From: Polynucleobacter meluiroseus
GTDB taxonomy: Bacteria > Pseudomonadota > Gammaproteobacteria > Burkholderiales > Burkholderiaceae
Reading direction: 5' to 3'
Assembly (NCBI RefSeq): GCF_900205755.1
Contig: NZ_OANS01000005.1
Coordinates: 1-64,000 of the forward strand
Length of the DNA stretch: 64,000 bases
The first letter of the stretch is position 1; every line of letters starts with the position of its first letter. Of this stretch, positions 44,529 through 53,415 are shown piece by piece. The notes under the pieces are model-generated. The model saw nothing but the letters and a program-made list of their open reading frames with translations. It did no database searches and was not told where the DNA came from. Made by a program: the position numbers and the translations under genes.

Positions 44529-45836
44529 TTAGCGACTAAACGTCTTCTTAGGAGGGCTGCTGCGTTTACTAGCTGGATTACCTGTTCTGGGTTTACCTCC
44601 AGCCCCAGCTGATCCACCAGTACTTCCTGCTGGACGAGGCTTTCTGGATTGTTGGTGTTGTTGACTACGCAATTGAATAGGTTGAGCCACTGCATTTGGA
44701 TCGGGCTCAAAACCAGCGATCACTTCTTGAGGTAATTTTTGTTTAATCAGCTTTTCAATATCCCTGAGCATTTGATGCTCATCGACACATACTAAAGAAA
44801 CCGCTACCCCGTTAGATCCTGCTCTACCAGTTCGGCCGATGCGGTGCACATAATCCTCGGAGACGTTAGGTAAGTCGTAGTTCACTACGTGGGGTAGTTG
44901 ATCGATATCAATTCCGCGTGCAGCAATATCGGTTGCCACTAAAACGGTAATCTTCCCATCCTTAAACTCTGCCAAGGCTTTGGTGCGCGCACTTTGACTT
45001 TTGTTTCCGTGAATCGCCATGCTAGTAATGCCATCTTTTTCTAACTGAGTTACTAATTTATTTGCACCGTGTTTGGTGCGAGTAAAAACGAGCACCTGTT
45101 TCCACTGATTACTCTGAATTAAATGGGCCAAGAGTGGATGCTTTTGACCGCGATCTACCGGATGAATTAACTGGGCGATCGCTTCATTTGCACTATTGCT
45201 ACGCGCGACTTCAATTAATTCAGGCGCATTTAAGAGGCTATCTGCTAGCGCTTTAATATCATCAGAAAAGGTGGCGGAGAAAAGCAGGTTTTGACGCTTT
45301 TTAGGAAGGGCGGCCAAGACTTTTTTAATGTCACGTAAGAAGCCCATGTCGAGCATTCTATCGGCCTCATCTAATACCAAGATTTCAATTGCGTCCAAGG
45401 AAACGCATCTCTGCGCCATCAAGTCGAGCAAGCGCCCAGGCGTTGCCACCAATATATCCAAACCCGCTTGAATTGCTTTAATTTGAGGATTAGCGCCAAC
45501 ACCACCAAAAATCACGGCTGACTTGAGTCCAGTGTATTTGCCATACGTTAATACAGACTCTTGCACTTGCGCGGCTAGCTCGCGGGTAGGGGTGAGAATG
45601 AGAACCCGCAGCAGACGCTTGCCAGTTCCCGTTTGAGCAGTAGTGCTCAAGCGCTGCAAAATGGGCAAGGTAAAGCCAGCAGTTTTGCCGGTGCCAGTTT
45701 GAGCAGCAGCAAGTAAGTCGCCCCCCTTTAATACTGCAGGGATCGATTTTTCCTGAATAGGGGTGGGGCTGGTATAGCCTTCTTCTGCAATTGCGCGAAG
45801 AATAGATGGGGATAAACCAAGATCAGTAAATAGCAT
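44529..45836 (-). CDS. rhlE: DEAD-box RNA helicase RhlE
   Basis: The 435-aa helicase has all core motifs: [48 protein letters not shown] and [11 protein letters not shown] basic Gly/Ser/Pro-rich tail follows from about 385. It unwinds RNA in ribosome assembly or decay. The ATG at 45836 (MLFTDLGLS) is preferred over a TTG three codons earlier. Confidence 0.93.
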   Translation of the reverse strand: MLFTDLGLSPSILRAIAEEGYTSPTPIQEKSIPAVLKGGDLLAAAQTGTGKTAGFTLPILQRLSTTAQTGTGKRLLRVLILTPTRELAAQVQESVLTYGKYTGLKSAVIFGGVGANPQIKAIQAGLDILVATPGRLLDLMAQRCVSLDAIEILVLDEADRMLDMGFLRDIKKVLAALPKKRQNLLFSATFSDDIKALADSLLNAPELIEVARSNSANEAIAQLIHPVDRGQKHPLLAHLIQSNQWKQVLVFTRTKHGANKLVTQLEKDGITSMAIHGNKSQSARTKALAEFKDGKITVLVATDIAARGIDIDQLPHVVNYDLPNVSEDYVHRIGRTGRAGSNGVAVSLVCVDEHQMLRDIEKLIKQKLPQEVIAGFEPDPNAVAQPIQLRSQQHQQSRKPRPAGSTGGSAGAGGKPRTGNPASKRSSPPKKTFSR

Positions 45837-45958
45837 AGGAACCAAAATAAAATTGGCCCGTATTCAATTAAAAGACTATCCCGGCCAATGGGGTGAGCTG
45901 CCACACTTGCAGTGTTTGCAGAAAGAGCCTTATTTTAAGCTATTACCTTCAGATCCCA

Positions 45959-46381
45959 TTATTTACTTATTGGAAAGAGCCAGTCCGGGATCGCTTTGGG
46001 TTTCAGGGTAAGGGTATCAACACAAACAATGTGCAACAGCGCGCTTACAAGCAATTCCGGCTCTGAACCCGATTGAATTCGCTGCGCCGTATGTCTGACA
46101 GCAATTTGTGTACGTCCTCGGCGCTCAAATATTTGCTCAATGCTCAAAATGTCATCTAGTCGGCCTGGCTTATTAAAGTTCATGGTGAGGTCCCTTACCG
46201 GTAACAAAATGTTGAATTCTGAAGCCAGCTGGGATGGGCTAAAGCCACGTTGATGAAGCCACTCAGCGCGGCTACGTTCAAATATGTCCAAATAACGACC
46301 GTGATAAACAAAGCCAGCTGCATCGGTATCGGCATAGCAAATTCGAAAAAGGAAGGGTGTACTAGTCTGCGCAGTGATCAT
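45959..46381 (-). CDS. Acyl-CoA thioesterase, YbgC/4-hydroxybenzoyl-CoA type
   Basis: The 140-aa hotdog-fold protein carries ICYADTDAAGFVYHGRYLDIFERSR, the family signature with the catalytic Asp, given here by its parts YADTD, VYHGRY and FERSR. It hydrolyses short acyl-CoA or acyl-ACP thioesters. The ATG at 46381 is chosen; a TTG at 46402 would overlap the upstream GNAT gene. Confidence 0.85.
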   Translation of the reverse strand: MITAQTSTPFLFRICYADTDAAGFVYHGRYLDIFERSRAEWLHQRGFSPSQLASEFNILLPVRDLTMNFNKPGRLDDILSIEQIFERRGRTQIAVRHTAQRIQSGSEPELLVSALLHIVCVDTLTLKPKAIPDWLFPISK

Positions 46382-46388
46382 GGTGTTC

Positions 46389-46835
46389 TTATTTAGTGGC
46401 AATAGTTAACGTCATATTACGATGTGGTATGCCAGCCTCCTGATAAATAGGTCCATTTGGGATGAATCCTGCTTTTTCATAAAAGGGCAAGGCACTAATT
46501 TGTGCATGCAAGATAAACTCACTGAGGCCTTGAGTTTGCCCAAAGTCAAGTAACGCGTTTAATAATTGCCTACCAAAACCCTTTTGACGAAAGCTGGGCA
46601 TGACCGCCATGCGTCCAATCTGACCACGCCAATCAGATTGGATAAGTAGGCGCCCCGTTGCAATACATTGATGACCTACAAATATCAGGGCGTGTTTTGC
46701 AAGCGCATCAAATTCATCAATCTCCATGAATTCGGGAACACCCTGTTCTAGGATAAAAACGGCTTCCCTTACTGGGTACGCATGCTGCTCGGCATCTTGC
46801 CAGTCCTGCAGCGAAATAATGCTGTTTTTTTGCAT
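46389..46835 (-). CDS. GNAT family N-acetyltransferase
   Basis: The protein resembles YjcF/ElaA-type acetyltransferases: VREAVFILEQGVP near the start, acetyl-CoA loop RMAVMPSFRQKGFGRQLL, and LPFYEKAGF. The start may be ATG 46835 or the in-frame ATG 46874; neither has a clear ribosome binding site. Substrate unknown. The stop is 7 bases before the thioesterase start, indicating an operon. Confidence 0.83.
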   Translation of the reverse strand: MQKNSIISLQDWQDAEQHAYPVREAVFILEQGVPEFMEIDEFDALAKHALIFVGHQCIATGRLLIQSDWRGQIGRMAVMPSFRQKGFGRQLLNALLDFGQTQGLSEFILHAQISALPFYEKAGFIPNGPIYQEAGIPHRNMTLTIATK

Positions 46836-46929
46836 AAAAAAAGCTTTTGTAATGTATTGACATTTTTTTGTCATATTGTTTGCTGGTAAAAATTAAATAT
46901 AAATACTTACTGAGTGTCCATATATTTTT

Positions 46930-46958
46930 TTGACCCTAAATCATGGTTACAATAATAT
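46930..46958 (+). promoter_or_regulatory. Sigma-70 promoter for the two-repeat periplasmic protein gene
   Basis: TTGACC (46930-46935) and TAATAT (46953-46958) are separated by exactly 17 bases. The expected transcript would begin near 46965, just before the pairing GTGGGA/TCCCAC (46962-46967, 46983-46988). Confidence 0.8.
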
Positions 46959-47016
46959 TCAGTGGGATGACTAATCACAGTGTCCCACCTCACTTTACTT
47001 AAATCTAGGAGTTATC

Positions 47017-47601
47017 TTGAAGAAATCTTTGCTAGCTGCATTAATTACCTCCGTCGGCTTGGTTGCCGCTACTTCTGTTTTTGCACAAATGCCTGCAAAA
47101 ATGGTTCCTTTGGCAGCTGAAGTCGCTGTGATGTCCGCTACTGTGGATTCAGTAGATCTTGCTAAGCGTATCGTGACATTAAAAGATGCCAACGGTAATT
47201 TAGTACAAATGAATGTTTCAAAAAAAGTAAACGATTTAGACAAAGTTAAAAAAGGCGATATGTTTGTTGTTGAACATGCGCAAGCGATTGCAGTTGGTTT
47301 AACAGCAGTAGCTAAGGATGCAAAACCTGGTGTATCTGGTGTACATTCTGTAGTAATTTCCGGTAAAGGTTCAGCAAAGCCATTTGAAGAGACTACCGAT
47401 ACTATTTATGCGACTGTAAAAATCAGCACTATTGATTACAAAACACGCATGGTGACATTCACTTTACCAAGCGGCGAAAAGCAAAAGGTTAAAGTAGATC
47501 AAAGCGTACTCGGTCTTGAGAAATTCAAAACTGGCGACGACGTGATGGTTGAGTTTGTTGATGACACTGTCATTGGATTTGTAGCTCCAGCTAAGAAGTA
47601 A
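47017..47601 (+). CDS. Periplasmic protein with two similar beta-rich repeats
   Basis: The 194-aa protein has a signal peptide cleaved near VFA-Q (residue 24). Two related units follow: ATVDSVDLAKRIVTLKD...KKGDMFVVEHAQAIAVGL and ATVKISTIDYKTRMVTFTL...KTGDDVMVEFVDDTVIGF, both giving a strand-turn-strand pattern. It starts at TTG 47017 with AGGAG upstream. No family is recognised with certainty. Its promoter and terminator are both good, so it is probably a well-expressed single gene. Confidence 0.75.
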   Translation: MKKSLLAALITSVGLVAATSVFAQMPAKMVPLAAEVAVMSATVDSVDLAKRIVTLKDANGNLVQMNVSKKVNDLDKVKKGDMFVVEHAQAIAVGLTAVAKDAKPGVSGVHSVVISGKGSAKPFEETTDTIYATVKISTIDYKTRMVTFTLPSGEKQKVKVDQSVLGLEKFKTGDDVMVEFVDDTVIGFVAPAKK

Positions 47602-47630
47602 TTTTTATCGGCAGAGTTAATCTGTTCAAA

Positions 47631-47671
47631 AAAAATGCCCGCTCGGTAATTCAAGCGGGCATTTCTATTTT
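47631..47671 (+). terminator. Terminator after the two-repeat protein gene
   Basis: TGCCCGCT and AGCGGGCA pair perfectly around a 10-base loop, with an A-run before and TTTCTATTTT after. Confidence 0.88.
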
Positions 47672-47753
47672 CATAGTTCCTTGGGCTATTCCTCAGGCGA
47701 ATCGTTTGTATAGTATTGTTGATATTCAAGGCAAATGAAAAGCAGAGGGAAAA

Positions 47754-48527
47754 TTGCAAAGCGTGTTCAGAACCATTTTTTTTAGATGTTTTGTTTTCCT
47801 GCTATTCCTTGCGCTTGGCCCTGTTGCCAGCGCACAAACTGTGACAGTTGCTGTGGCCAGTAATATGAAGCCTGCCTTCGAGGCAATTTATCAGAATTTC
47901 AAAAGTACGCATCCACAAGAGCTCAGGATTGTGTACGGCTCTTCAGGAAACTTAAGTAGCCAAATTCAGCAAGGGGCCCCCTTCAATCTTTTTATCTCCG
48001 CCGATGAAATTTTTCCCTTACGACTTTACCAAGCAGGTTTGACGCAAAATGCTGGTGTGGTTTATGCCCGCGGAAATCTCGCCTTTATTTTCAATACTGC
48101 AAGCGGAGTCCCATTCAATTCTCAAGCTGGGCAAATTCAACAGGCTATTACACAGTCAAATAAAGTAGTCATTGCCAATCCAGAATTAGCTCCTTACGGC
48201 AAGGCAGCAGTGCAATATCTCAGATCGATTGACCTGTGGGAAGCGGTGAAGAGTAAATTGGTTTATGCGGAAAATATTTCATTGGCAACCATGTATGTGA
48301 GTTCTGGTGCTGTTCAGGTCGGATTTAGTGCAACATCATTAGCGATGTCACCCGAGCTGGGTCGTTCAATCCAATATGTCAAACTGCCCGAGGGCTCGTA
48401 TGAGCCGCTCAATCAGCGTATGGTGTTAATGAACAATCCGCCCCCATTGGCTCTTGAGCTTTATGCCTATTTACGTAGCCCAGATGCTAAGACAGTTTTG
48501 CAGAAATACGGTTACGCAACCCCCTAA
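47754..48527 (+). CDS. modA: Molybdate-type ABC transporter substrate-binding protein
   Basis: The 257-aa periplasmic protein has a signal peptide (ending ASA-Q, about 27) and ModA motifs: VAVASNMKPAFE, YGSSGNLSSQIQQGAPFNLFISAD, and IANPELAPYGKAA. It binds molybdate or tungstate. The TTG at 47754 has AGAGGGA upstream. No permease or ATPase gene is next to it, but a TupBC-like pair without binding protein occurs at 21706-23104. Confidence 0.9.
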   Translation: MQSVFRTIFFRCFVFLLFLALGPVASAQTVTVAVASNMKPAFEAIYQNFKSTHPQELRIVYGSSGNLSSQIQQGAPFNLFISADEIFPLRLYQAGLTQNAGVVYARGNLAFIFNTASGVPFNSQAGQIQQAITQSNKVVIANPELAPYGKAAVQYLRSIDLWEAVKSKLVYAENISLATMYVSSGAVQVGFSATSLAMSPELGRSIQYVKLPEGSYEPLNQRMVLMNNPPPLALELYAYLRSPDAKTVLQKYGYATP

Positions 48528-48576
48528 CATTTTTAATTGGATGGTGGCTTTGCAGGGCGGCTGTGCTTTTGGTCTT

Positions 48577-48597
48577 GAATGATATTCATTCTCATTC
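48577..48597 (+). promoter_or_regulatory. Fur box upstream of feoAB
   Basis: GAATGA-TAT-TCATTC (48577-48591) is a perfect inverted repeat followed by another TCATTC (48592-48597), giving the array of NATNAT hexamers typical of Fur operators. It lies 10 bases before feoA, so iron repression of feoAB is likely. Confidence 0.82.
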
Positions 48598-48606
48598 AGA
48601 GATATA

Positions 48607-48882
48607 ATGAACTTTAATCATTTTTCCCCTTATAGAATGAACTTAGACCAGGTGGAATTACATCACCTTTATCGCGTTACCAAAGTACATGCTCCCCAAG
48701 GCGGCCCGCACATGAAGGGGCAACTGGAGGATATTGGCTTTCTGCCTGGTGAGCCTGTCGCTGTCTTGCGAAAGGGTCTATTGGGTAAGGGCCCCATGAT
48801 GGTTCGCGTCGGCGCTTCCACCTTTGCATTAAGACCTTCTGAAGCACGCATGATTGAAGTGGAAGCGGTGCGCCATGTCTGA
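48607..48882 (+). CDS. feoA: FeoA ferrous iron transport accessory protein
   Basis: The 91-aa SH3-like protein has LEDIGFLPGEPVAVLRKG and RVGASTFALRPSEA, the FeoA pattern. It assists FeoB. ATG 48607 follows the Fur box; an internal ATG at 48637 is possible but has no ribosome binding site. Its stop overlaps feoB by 8 bases. Confidence 0.9.
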   Translation: MNFNHFSPYRMNLDQVELHHLYRVTKVHAPQGGPHMKGQLEDIGFLPGEPVAVLRKGLLGKGPMMVRVGASTFALRPSEARMIEVEAVRHV

Positions 48883-50788
48883 GTCTAAGGTTCACTTTTA
48901 TTCTAACGAGCCGATGGTTGCGCTCTTAGGTAACCCTAATTGTGGGAAAACAGCCTTATTTAATTTACTCACTGGTAGCCGTCAAAAAGTAGCGAATTAC
49001 GCTGGAGTTACCGTGGAGCGCAAAGAAGGGCGCTTGACCCTAGCGAATGGAAAAACCATTCGTATTCTAGATTTGCCTGGAGCCTATAGTTTGTATCCGC
49101 GCTCTCTTGATGAGCGCGTCACTTGCAATGTGCTGCTAGGCAGAGCTGAAGGTGAGAAGAGGCCCAATCTTATTCTTTGCATTCTGAGCGCAACGAATTT
49201 GCGACGCAATTTGCGTTTAGTCCTGGCAGCTAAGCGCTTGAATCTACCTTGCGTGGTAGTGCTCAATATGCTTGATATTGCGCAACGCCAGGGCTTGCAA
49301 ATCGACACAGCTGCTTTATCAAAGGAGTTGGGTTTGCCGGTCATCACCAGTATTGGTATCGAATCTCATGGCGCTGATGACATCAAAGAATACCTAGCCC
49401 AATTAGATTGGCGCAACGTACATTCTTTATCAGGGGCGACCCATCAAGACGAGATAGAGGATGTGGCATCTCATATTGAACATGTTGAAACAGACAATGT
49501 CCGAGTCCAGCGCATTTTGCAAAACTTGCATTTAGACCAAATTATTCCTGACCGCCTGAGTGATCGCTTGGATGCGGTATTGCTACACCCTTTGCTTGGC
49601 CCCCTGATTTTGGCCGCACTCCTCTTCTTTATTTTTCAAGCAGTGTTTAGTTGGGCAGAGCTGCCGATGGACTTAATTAAAAGCGCCATTGAGTACTTAG
49701 GCGATCAATTAATTACCGTATTGCCTAATAACTGGTTGCGCAGCTTGCTCATCAATGGTGTGCTTGCCGGCTTAGGCGGTGTCCTTATTTTCTTGCCACA
49801 AATTTTGATCTTATTTTTCTTCATTTTGTTACTAGAAGAATCTGGCTACTTACCTCGCGCAGCTTTTTTATTGGATCGACTCATGGGCGCGGTTGGCTTA
49901 TCGGGGCGCTCCTTCATTCCTTTGCTCTCAAGCTTTGCTTGCGCTATCCCGGGAATCATGGCCACGCGAAGTATCTCCAATTCTAGAGACCGCATGGTGA
50001 CGATCCTGATAGCGCCAATGATGACCTGTTCGGCCCGTCTACCAGTCTATGCTTTATTGATATCAGCTTTTATCCCGAGCAAAAGAATGGCTGGAGGAAT
50101 TGAGTTGCAGGGCCTCGTTTTATTTTTACTCTACGTGGCTGGAATCGCAGGCGCAATGGGAGTTGCTTGGATACTGAAGCGCTTTACGAGTGAGCAGCTC
50201 CGCATGAATGTCTTGATGATGGAATTACCCAGTTACCATTTACCGCGATTAGGCAATATAGGAATTGGTTTGTGGCAAAGGGTAGTCATCTTTTTAAGGC
50301 GCGTAGGTGGAATTATCTTAGTGATGACTATTGCGCTGTGGGTCCTGTCCAGTTTTCCATTGCCTCCAGAGGGCGCTACGGGCGCGCCGATTCAATATAG
50401 TATTGCCGGAATGCTGGGCCAAGCCCTGTCTTATCTCTTCTCTCCGATTGGATTTAATTGGCAAATCAGCATTGCCTTAGTGCCGGGCATGGCTGCGCGT
50501 GAAGTCGTGGTCAGCTCCTTGGCAACCGTATATGCACTTTCTAGTTCGAGTGCGGATGCGGCGGAGGCTCTTGTACCCCTGATTTCTTCGAGCTGGTCTT
50601 TGGCGACCGCGCTCTCACTCATGGCCTGGTTTGTATTTGCCCCGCAATGTCTTTCAACGATCGCTACTGTCAAACGGGAGACGGGGGGTTGGCGGATACC
50701 CATTATTATGCTGAGCTATTTATTTGCCTTGGCTTATATTGCTTCATTTATTACTTATCATGTGGCGCTCTATTTGGGTTGGGGCTAA
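48875..50788 (+). CDS. feoB: FeoB ferrous iron permease with GTPase domain
   Basis: The 637-aa protein has the G1 motif GNPNCGKT (19-26), G2/G3 regions with ITV-like NYAGVTVERKEG and LDLPGAYSL, G4 NMLD, and two gate-like membrane domains (about 240-635, with FIPLLSSFACAIPGIMATR). It imports Fe(II) under low oxygen or low iron. It is shorter than the E. coli protein and no feoC follows. ATG 48875 is the start because it overlaps the feoA stop. Confidence 0.93.
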   Translation: MSESKVHFYSNEPMVALLGNPNCGKTALFNLLTGSRQKVANYAGVTVERKEGRLTLANGKTIRILDLPGAYSLYPRSLDERVTCNVLLGRAEGEKRPNLILCILSATNLRRNLRLVLAAKRLNLPCVVVLNMLDIAQRQGLQIDTAALSKELGLPVITSIGIESHGADDIKEYLAQLDWRNVHSLSGATHQDEIEDVASHIEHVETDNVRVQRILQNLHLDQIIPDRLSDRLDAVLLHPLLGPLILAALLFFIFQAVFSWAELPMDLIKSAIEYLGDQLITVLPNNWLRSLLINGVLAGLGGVLIFLPQILILFFFILLLEESGYLPRAAFLLDRLMGAVGLSGRSFIPLLSSFACAIPGIMATRSISNSRDRMVTILIAPMMTCSARLPVYALLISAFIPSKRMAGGIELQGLVLFLLYVAGIAGAMGVAWILKRFTSEQLRMNVLMMELPSYHLPRLGNIGIGLWQRVVIFLRRVGGIILVMTIALWVLSSFPLPPEGATGAPIQYSIAGMLGQALSYLFSPIGFNWQISIALVPGMAAREVVVSSLATVYALSSSSADAAEALVPLISSSWSLATALSLMAWFVFAPQCLSTIATVKRETGGWRIPIIMLSYLFALAYIASFITYHVALYLGWG

Positions 50789-50862
50789 GCGCTGATCTTT
50801 GGTATGCTTGAAACAGAATGCCAAACCATACTTCATTAGATCTCTTTTTGGAAAGCAACATT

Positions 50863-51555
50863 ATGGGTTCTCAATACGTCATTGATCCTCCAGAACGAAT
50901 TACCTTGCCAGTCATCGGTGACGAGCGCCGCTTCGTCGTGAATCGGGTGTATTGCGTAGGCCGCAACTATGCTGATCATGCCCGTGAAATGGGCCATGAC
51001 CCTAATCGAGAGCCCCCTTTCTTTTTTATGAAGCCAGCCAACTCGATCCTCGCAGATGGTAAAGATTTTGCTTACCCTAATCTTTCTCATGATGTTCAGC
51101 ATGAAGTTGAGATGGTGATTGCGATCGGGCAGGGCGGAGCTAATATTGCGCCAGAACAAGCGCTCGAACATGTGTATGGATACGCTGTAGGTTTAGATAT
51201 GACACGTCGTGATTTACAAGCCGAAGCCAAAAAGATGGGGCGTCCTTGGGATACTGGTAAAGCGTTTGATCAATCTGCTCCGTGCGCTGCGATCACCCCC
51301 GCATCTCAGTGCGGGCACCTCACCCACAGCGCCATCACGCTGTTGGTGAATGGCAAGCAACTTCAGACCGGCACGCTAGATCAAATGATTTGGAATGTAC
51401 CTGAGACGATTGCCTATTTGTCGACGCTCTTCACGCTAGAGGTTGGAGACCTCATTTTTTCTGGGACTCCCGCAGGTGTGGGGCCCATTGTCAAAGGCGA
51501 TATTCTGGAAGCTGCCATCGATGGGTTAGCAACACTCAAAACGACCGTTATTTAA
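50863..51555 (+). CDS. Fumarylacetoacetate hydrolase family protein
   Basis: The 230-aa cytosolic FAH-fold enzyme has VYCVGRNYADHAREMG, metal-site EVEMVIAIG, GLDMTRRDLQ, and FSGTPAGVGPI. Relatives include fumarylpyruvate hydrolase and oxaloacetate decarboxylase. ATG 50863 with GGAAAG seven bases upstream is preferred over an ATG 15 codons earlier. Confidence 0.88.
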   Translation: MGSQYVIDPPERITLPVIGDERRFVVNRVYCVGRNYADHAREMGHDPNREPPFFFMKPANSILADGKDFAYPNLSHDVQHEVEMVIAIGQGGANIAPEQALEHVYGYAVGLDMTRRDLQAEAKKMGRPWDTGKAFDQSAPCAAITPASQCGHLTHSAITLLVNGKQLQTGTLDQMIWNVPETIAYLSTLFTLEVGDLIFSGTPAGVGPIVKGDILEAAIDGLATLKTTVI

Positions 51556-51570
51556 ATAGGGAACACATCG

Positions 51571-52620
51571 ATGAGATTGCTGAACGCGCTAATGGTAGGT
51601 ACATTAATGGCGCTTGGATTGCTGACAGCATGTTCTACTCCCAAGCAAGATACGGTCATATCCCAGAGCCCCAGTCGATATGCCAACGCCACCCCATTAG
51701 ACCTCAGTCTAAGCGCTTTACCTTACCCGTACCCAGTGCGAGAATTTAAAACCACACTGCAGGGCCAGGCTGTTGTGATGTCATACATGGACGTTCCGGC
51801 CCAAGGCAGACAAAAAGGGGCGGTATTACTCTTTCATGGTAAAAATTTTTCAAGTGATTATTGGGCGCCGACGATTGCAGCTTTGAGTGCGGATGGCTAC
51901 CGAGTGATCGCTCCTGACCAGATTGGGTTTGGCAAATCTTCCAAGCCCGATGTGCCGTATCACTTTGATGAGCTCGCGGCGAATACACGCGCGCTATTAA
52001 TTTCTTTAAAGATTCAAAAGGTATCCGTTATCGCCAATTCTATGGGTAGCATGTTGGGAATTCGGTTTGCTCGTTTGTATCCACAGGTAGTACAAAAACT
52101 CGTTTTAGAAAATCCCTTAGGGCTCGAGGATTACAGTCAGGCGATTCCGGCGCAAACGAATGAGCGCTTGCTGCAATTAGAAATGGCTCAGACTGAAGAA
52201 AGCTTCCGCCGATTTTTGCAAAGTTATTTTCCGAGCTGGAACCCCACTTACGAAAAGTTTGTCGAGGTGTATGTACGAGTCCAAAAAGGTCCTGATTATC
52301 GGGCCTACTCTCAGGCCTCAGTCCTAACTTATCAAATGATTGCCGAGCAACCAGTTGTAAACGATTTATCGCAACTGAATATGCCGGTATTGTTAGTGAT
52401 TGGTCAAAAAGATAGAACTGTATTCGGTCGTCGGTTCGCGCCTCCTGAGGCCGTCAAGACTTTGGGTGATTTCCCCCAATTGGGCCTAAAGGCTGCGAAA
52501 ACCATACCGCAGGCTTCATTAGTGGCGATCGATGAGGCTGGACACGTTCCTCATTTAGAAAGCGAAGCAAAATACAATGCGGCAGTACTCCAGTTTTTGG
52601 ATGGCAAGGTAGCAAGGTAA
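51571..52620 (+). CDS. Alpha/beta hydrolase lipoprotein
   Basis: The 349-aa protein has a lipobox LTAC (about residue 21) and the hydrolase fold: LLFHGKNF oxyanion region, nucleophile Ser in ANSMGS, Asp in IGQKDRT, and His in EAGHVPHLE. It is predicted to be anchored in the periplasm. Haloalkane-dehalogenase-like or ester substrates are possible, but the substrate is unknown. It begins 15 bases after the FAH gene. Confidence 0.83.
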   Translation: MRLLNALMVGTLMALGLLTACSTPKQDTVISQSPSRYANATPLDLSLSALPYPYPVREFKTTLQGQAVVMSYMDVPAQGRQKGAVLLFHGKNFSSDYWAPTIAALSADGYRVIAPDQIGFGKSSKPDVPYHFDELAANTRALLISLKIQKVSVIANSMGSMLGIRFARLYPQVVQKLVLENPLGLEDYSQAIPAQTNERLLQLEMAQTEESFRRFLQSYFPSWNPTYEKFVEVYVRVQKGPDYRAYSQASVLTYQMIAEQPVVNDLSQLNMPVLLVIGQKDRTVFGRRFAPPEAVKTLGDFPQLGLKAAKTIPQASLVAIDEAGHVPHLESEAKYNAAVLQFLDGKVAR

Positions 52621-52681
52621 GCCGTCTTAATCAATGATGATTTGTAAAACGATTGCCTTAAACCTGCGATAGAATTCAACC

Positions 52682-52840
52682 ATGTACATGTACCTGCCTT
52701 TTTTGACTGCTTTTATCGGCCTCTTGCTAATTCAGCTCGAGATGCGCTTTGCTGCCCTAGTTCTACTTGCGGTCACATTATTGATATTTGTTTACTGGTT
52801 TAGTTTTCATGCTTCGAGCCACCTTGATCTCAGTCTATGA
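52682..52840 (+). CDS. DUF5993 small membrane protein, coupled to dsbB
   Basis: This gene of 52 codons encodes MYMYLPFLTAFIG followed by two hydrophobic segments and a short polar tail ending HLDLSL. It resembles DUF5993 proteins, which typically precede a dsbB-like gene. The stop TGA overlaps the next ATG (ATGA), so the two proteins are probably made in fixed ratio. Function unknown; it may be a partner of the DsbB variant. Confidence 0.8.
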   Translation: MYMYLPFLTAFIGLLLIQLEMRFAALVLLAVTLLIFVYWFSFHASSHLDLSL

Positions 52841-53400
52841 GTAAGCGCTTGTTTCCTTCTTTGGCTGGTTTGGGCAATCAGCTCTCATTGGCCGCGGTGA
52901 TTGGCGTGTTGTCGTATGCCTTCTTTGCGCAGTTTTATTACAACGAGCTACCTTGCCCCTTATGCTTGCTCCAGCGTGTGGGTTTCATCATCATTGGTTT
53001 TGCTATAGTCCTCAATCTTCGTTTTGGGGCGCATTCATCCCATTACGGCTGGGGTATTTTGGGTGGCTTAGTGGGCATGATGGTGTCTTTGCGCCAAGTG
53101 TTCTTGCATATCCTGCCCGGTGATCCTGGATATGGCACTACTTTCTTAAACCTGCATTTTTATACTTGGGGTTTTGTAGGGTATGCGGGTCTAATAGCCG
53201 GACAGGCGATTTTGCTTATGCTGCCTAGTCGAGAAGTGCGGTCTAAATCCTGGCTTGCAAATACACTCATCGCACTATTTATCTTGGTGGTAGCAGCCAA
53301 TCTCCTATCCACTCTATTGGAGTGTGGCTTTGGTCCTTGCGCGGACGACCCTGTCAAATATGACGGCTTGGTTTGGTTGCGTACTCAGTTTGGTTTCTAA
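52837..53400 (+). CDS. dsbB: DsbB-like disulfide bond formation protein with five membrane helices
   Basis: The 187-aa protein keeps the quinone-linked Cys pair C40-PL-C43 after the first helix. The usual second pair in the loop between helices 3 and 4 is absent; instead C164-GFGP-C169 lies after a fifth helix (about 141-162), in a predicted periplasmic tail. It should oxidise a DsbA-like partner through quinone, but by a route differing from E. coli DsbB. Confidence 0.83.
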   Translation: MSKRLFPSLAGLGNQLSLAAVIGVLSYAFFAQFYYNELPCPLCLLQRVGFIIIGFAIVLNLRFGAHSSHYGWGILGGLVGMMVSLRQVFLHILPGDPGYGTTFLNLHFYTWGFVGYAGLIAGQAILLMLPSREVRSKSWLANTLIALFILVVAANLLSTLLECGFGPCADDPVKYDGLVWLRTQFGF

Positions 53401-53415
53401 ATACTGCTGAGTAGA

